Assembly (NCBI GenBank): GCA_026398545.1
Contig: JAPLSR010000200.1
Location: forward strand, 1 to 6,694
Source of the DNA: Candidatus Sumerlaeota bacterium
Lineage (GTDB): Bacteria > Sumerlaeota > Sumerlaeia > MWCT01
DNA length: 6,694 nucleotides
Reading direction: 5' to 3'
A program made the translations under genes and the position numbers. The notes under the pieces are model-generated. The model made no database searches. It had not been told where the DNA came from and worked only from the letters and a program-made list of their open reading frames with translations. Of the stretch, positions 4,918 through 6,694 are shown piece after piece (position 1 is the first letter of the stretch; every line of letters begins with the position of its first letter).

Positions 4918-5793
4918 ATGAAGAAGATTCTCGTCACCGGCGCTGATGGAATGCTTGGAACTGACCTTGTGCGTCACCTCCGAAAGGGACCGCACATTGT
5001 GCTTGCCACCACCATTCGCTCCCTGGATATCACCGACCGCGACCAGGTCAGGCGTGTCCTCCTTTCGCGCCGACCTGGGGTTGTCATCCATACTGCGGCA
5101 TACACCGCCGTGGACCGCGCCGAAACCGAGAGGGAGCTGTGCATGGCGGTCAATCATGAGGGGACGAAAAATATTGCCCTTTCCTGTCGTGAAATCGGCG
5201 CGGAACTTATCTATATCAGCACGGATTACGTCTTTGACGGCAAGAAGAGAACGCCTTACGTGGAGACGGATACCCCCCGCCCCATCAACGTTTATGGCGA
5301 GTCCAAATGGCTGGGAGAGGAGGCGGTTCGCACACTTGTTGAGCGGCACAAGATATGCCGCTCCTCCTGGCTGATAGGGTTGCACGGCGTCGGCGGGATG
5401 AATTTTGTGGAAAAGATACTACATGCCGCCTCTGCGGGGAATGTCCTGCGGGTTGTGGACGACCAGATAGGGCGCCCCACATTCACCTTTGATTTTGCCC
5501 TCCTTTTAGAGCGGGTCATGGGGCTTCATGAGCGGGGCATTTTTCACCTGACGAATACGGGGGAGTGTTCCTGGTATGACCTGGCGCGATGTGTGCTGGA
5601 GATGAGCGGGCGGAGTGATGTCGAGATTGTGCCTGTCTCTTCCGCGGAATATCCGGCGGCGGCGAGACGCCCTGCCAATTCACTTCTAAATTCACCGCGC
5701 CTTGAGAGCCTTGGCATCTCTCCCCTGCGTCATTGGAGGGAGGCGCTCCGCGATTACTTCATCCGCCGCAAAAAATCGGGAAAAAAGGATTGA
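4918..5793 (+). CDS. rmlD: dTDP-4-dehydrorhamnose reductase
   Basis: The 291-residue protein is a short-chain dehydrogenase/reductase of the RmlD type. It reduces dTDP-4-dehydro-L-rhamnose to dTDP-L-rhamnose with NAD(P)H, the last step in making the rhamnose donor for lipopolysaccharide, capsule or glycan. Visible motifs are the Rossmann GADGMLG (8-14), LDITD (36-40), HTAAYTAVDRAE (58-69), STDYVFDG (101-108) with the catalytic Thr, and the catalytic Tyr126 and Lys130 in YGESK. RSSWLIG (148-154), VVDDQIGRPT (179-188) and the substrate-side RRPANSLLNSPRL (250-262) complete the signature. Length fits the family. The start is ATG 4918, because MKKILVTG matches the usual N-terminus; a TTG at 4903 would add five residues without support. 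No Shine-Dalgarno is visible before the ATG. rmlA, rmlB and rmlC are not in the window, so the pathway genes are not clustered on this side. Confidence 0.93.
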   Translation: MKKILVTGADGMLGTDLVRHLRKGPHIVLATTIRSLDITDRDQVRRVLLSRRPGVVIHTAAYTAVDRAETERELCMAVNHEGTKNIALSCREIGAELIYISTDYVFDGKKRTPYVETDTPRPINVYGESKWLGEEAVRTLVERHKICRSSWLIGLHGVGGMNFVEKILHAASAGNVLRVVDDQIGRPTFTFDFALLLERVMGLHERGIFHLTNTGECSWYDLARCVLEMSGRSDVEIVPVSSAEYPAAARRPANSLLNSPRLESLGISPLRHWREALRDYFIRRKKSGKKD

Positions 5794-5818
5794 TATGGGA
5801 GACAAGTTGCACTATTTT
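5790..5818 (+). promoter_or_regulatory. Possible internal promoter for coaX
   Basis: TTGATA (5790-5795) overlaps the rmlD stop codon and TATTTT (5813-5818) follows after exactly 17 nt; these match the consensus at five and four positions. This would let coaX be expressed apart from rmlD. The 48-nt gap is short enough for readthrough as well. Confidence 0.3.
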
Positions 5819-5841
5819 TCAAATATATATGTCCCGGGGTT

Positions 5842-6666
5842 ATGAAAATGTTTTTTGCGGCAGACATTGGAAACACGAACATTGTTCTGGGGCTGTTTGA
5901 GGGCGATGAGATTATCGAACACTGGCGCGTCTCCACCGACCTGAGACGCACCGAGGATGAATATGCTATTCTCCTTCATGAACTGTTTGCCATGAAGCAA
6001 AGGGATGTCGCCTCCGTGAAGGGCGCCATTCTCGAGTCCGTAGTTCCCTACTTGAATGAGAAATTAAAAAAAAGCATGGAGCGCACTTTTGGATTCCCTC
6101 CCCTCGTCATGACCAGTGAGACCCCCATCGGGCTGGAGAACCGTTATGCCATTCCCCGGGAGGTGGGGATGGACCGTCTTGCAAACGCCGTGGGCGGGAA
6201 GATGAAGATTGGCGCCCCACTCATTATTATCGATTTCGGCACAGCCATTACGCTTGACCTTGTGGATAAAGACGGTGCTTATGCGGGGGGATGCATCCTT
6301 CCGGGACTTGAGACAAGTGCGGATGCCCTTTTTCTCCGGACGGCGCAACTGCCACGCATCGAACTTCTCCGCCCGCCCGCTGTCCTGGGCAAAACAACCG
6401 TGGCAAGCATGCAGTCGGGGCTTTATTTCGGCACCATTGGCGCAGTGGATGCGCTGATTGACCGCCTCTGGGAGGAGATTGGATATAAAACTGCCATTAT
6501 TGTAACCGGCGGGGGGGCGGCGCAGATTGTGAATGAGCTCGCTCACCCATGCGAATACGACCCGCACCTGACGCTTCGCGGACTTAAGGCAATATGGGAA
6601 ATGAACAATACATCGCTCCGTCGCCAAAGCTATGGAGCATCGGCGACTGACCGTTCAGCGGGGTGA
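5842..6666 (+). CDS. coaX: Type III pantothenate kinase
   Basis: The 274-residue product phosphorylates pantothenate to 4'-phosphopantothenate, the first step of coenzyme A synthesis, in the cytoplasm. Type III enzymes belong to the ASKHA fold, need a monovalent cation and are not feedback-inhibited by CoA. Seen motifs are the phosphate loop DIGNTN (8-13), PREVGMDRLAN (105-115) with the expected catalytic Asp111, DFGTAIT (131-137, usually DFGTATT), GGCILPG (149-155), the SGLYFG turn (192-197) and TGGGA (222-226). The start may be ATG 5842 or ATG 5848; GGGG at 5836-5839 is better spaced for the second, which would drop two residues. The conserved protein ends near LTLRGLKAIWEMN (243-255). The last 19 residues are an extra tail, mostly encoded by an interspersed repeat. 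rmlD lies 48 nt upstream; the pairing has no metabolic logic. Confidence 0.94.
   Translation: MKMFFAADIGNTNIVLGLFEGDEIIEHWRVSTDLRRTEDEYAILLHELFAMKQRDVASVKGAILESVVPYLNEKLKKSMERTFGFPPLVMTSETPIGLENRYAIPREVGMDRLANAVGGKMKIGAPLIIIDFGTAITLDLVDKDGAYAGGCILPGLETSADALFLRTAQLPRIELLRPPAVLGKTTVASMQSGLYFGTIGAVDALIDRLWEEIGYKTAIIVTGGGAAQIVNELAHPCEYDPHLTLRGLKAIWEMNNTSLRRQSYGASATDRSAG
6614..6650 (-). repeat. Interspersed repeat, copy 3 (inverted A module plus B module) inside the coaX 3' end
   Basis: The reverse complement of 6614-6634 matches the 21-nt core of copies 1 and 2 at 19 positions, with TG for CA. AGCATCGGCGACTGA (6636-6650) is identical to 2814-2828. GTCGCC (6620-6625) and GGCGAC (6642-6647) form a perfect 6-bp stem, and GCTCC/GGAGC (6615-6619, 6634-6638) is an alternative one. 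The element lies within the coding frame and encodes roughly residues 258-270 of CoaX. Confidence 0.75.
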
Positions 6667-6670
6667 TGAA

Positions 6671-6694
6671 GTGGCGCGGATTGATGACACCCTT
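6671..6694 (+). CDS. Possible start of a downstream gene, PilT-like N-terminus (truncated by window end)
   Basis: GTG 6671 opens a frame reading (M)ARIDDTL to the window edge. GGGG at 6660-6663 is 7 nt upstream, a reasonable ribosome site, and the coaX stop is 4 nt before the GTG, as in a tight operon. The eight residues recall the usual beginning of PilT-type twitching motility ATPases (MA-x-ID-xx-L, followed by GASDLH in the family), but the diagnostic part is beyond the edge. An ATG at 6666 in another frame is the alternative, with a ribosome site too close. Very little evidence is available. Confidence 0.3.

Noticed and set aside
4903..4920. TTG 4903 as the rmlD start
   Set aside because: It would prefix MWFCL to the standard MKKILVTG N-terminus and has no ribosome site; ATG 4918 fits the family.
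4894..5385. Minus-strand open frame of 163 codons opposite rmlD
   Set aside because: It is antisense to the Rossmann and catalytic motifs of rmlD and has no coding signs of its own.
5807..5831. TTGCAC with TATATA as a coaX promoter
   Set aside because: The spacer is only 11 to 13 nt, too short for a sigma-70 type promoter.
6064..6627. Minus-strand open frame of 187 codons opposite coaX
   Set aside because: coaX on the plus strand has all family motifs; the antisense product shows no recognisable domain.
1..6694. CRISPR array, tRNA, rRNA or prophage/defence genes
   Set aside because: No regularly spaced repeats, no tRNA-like cloverleaf or rRNA segment, and no phage or nuclease proteins were seen on either strand.

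Overview
The window reads as bacterial chromosome: closely packed genes on both strands, Shine-Dalgarno motifs, an intrinsic terminator, and housekeeping genes beside an accessory surface-type gene. Composition looks moderately GC-rich by eye. Proline/threonine-linked surface modules, an ECF sigma pair and a type III pantothenate kinase suggest a Gram-negative-type bacterium, perhaps an uncultured lineage known from metagenomes. Nothing here fixes the phylum, and I do not name one.

Region 1 (1-2795): the 3' part of a very large modular gene whose start lies upstream. It encodes five visible carboxypeptidase-regulatory-like (transthyretin/CnaB-like) beta-sandwich repeats joined by Pro-Thr linkers, then two tandem copies of a C-terminal domain I cannot name. 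One linker carries a 66-bp tandem duplication. A strong intrinsic terminator follows.

Region 2 (2796-4136): a regulatory unit. A promoter-like region with interspersed repeats precedes an ECF sigma factor gene. A 134-residue single-pass membrane protein follows 24 nt later. By position and topology it is a candidate anti-sigma factor, but it lacks the usual zinc-binding motif and has almost no extracytoplasmic part.

Region 3 (4137-4917): a flavin reductase-like gene on the minus strand, convergent with the sigma unit, then a divergent intergenic region with several short inverted repeats.

Region 4 (4918-6694): rmlD (dTDP-rhamnose synthesis), then coaX (type III pantothenate kinase), and possibly the first codons of a PilT-like ATPase gene at the right edge. 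rmlD and coaX probably share a transcript but belong to unrelated pathways.

The main unexplained structure is a small dispersed repeat. A 21-nt core occurs three times, twice near-identical with a longer shared arm and once inverted inside the 3' end of coaX, where it supplies the C-terminal tail. A second 15-nt module occurs next to the coaX copy and again just after the terminator of the large gene. I saw no clearly new defence or mobile system. The best leads are this repeat family, the unnamed C-terminal domain pair and the atypical sigma partner.
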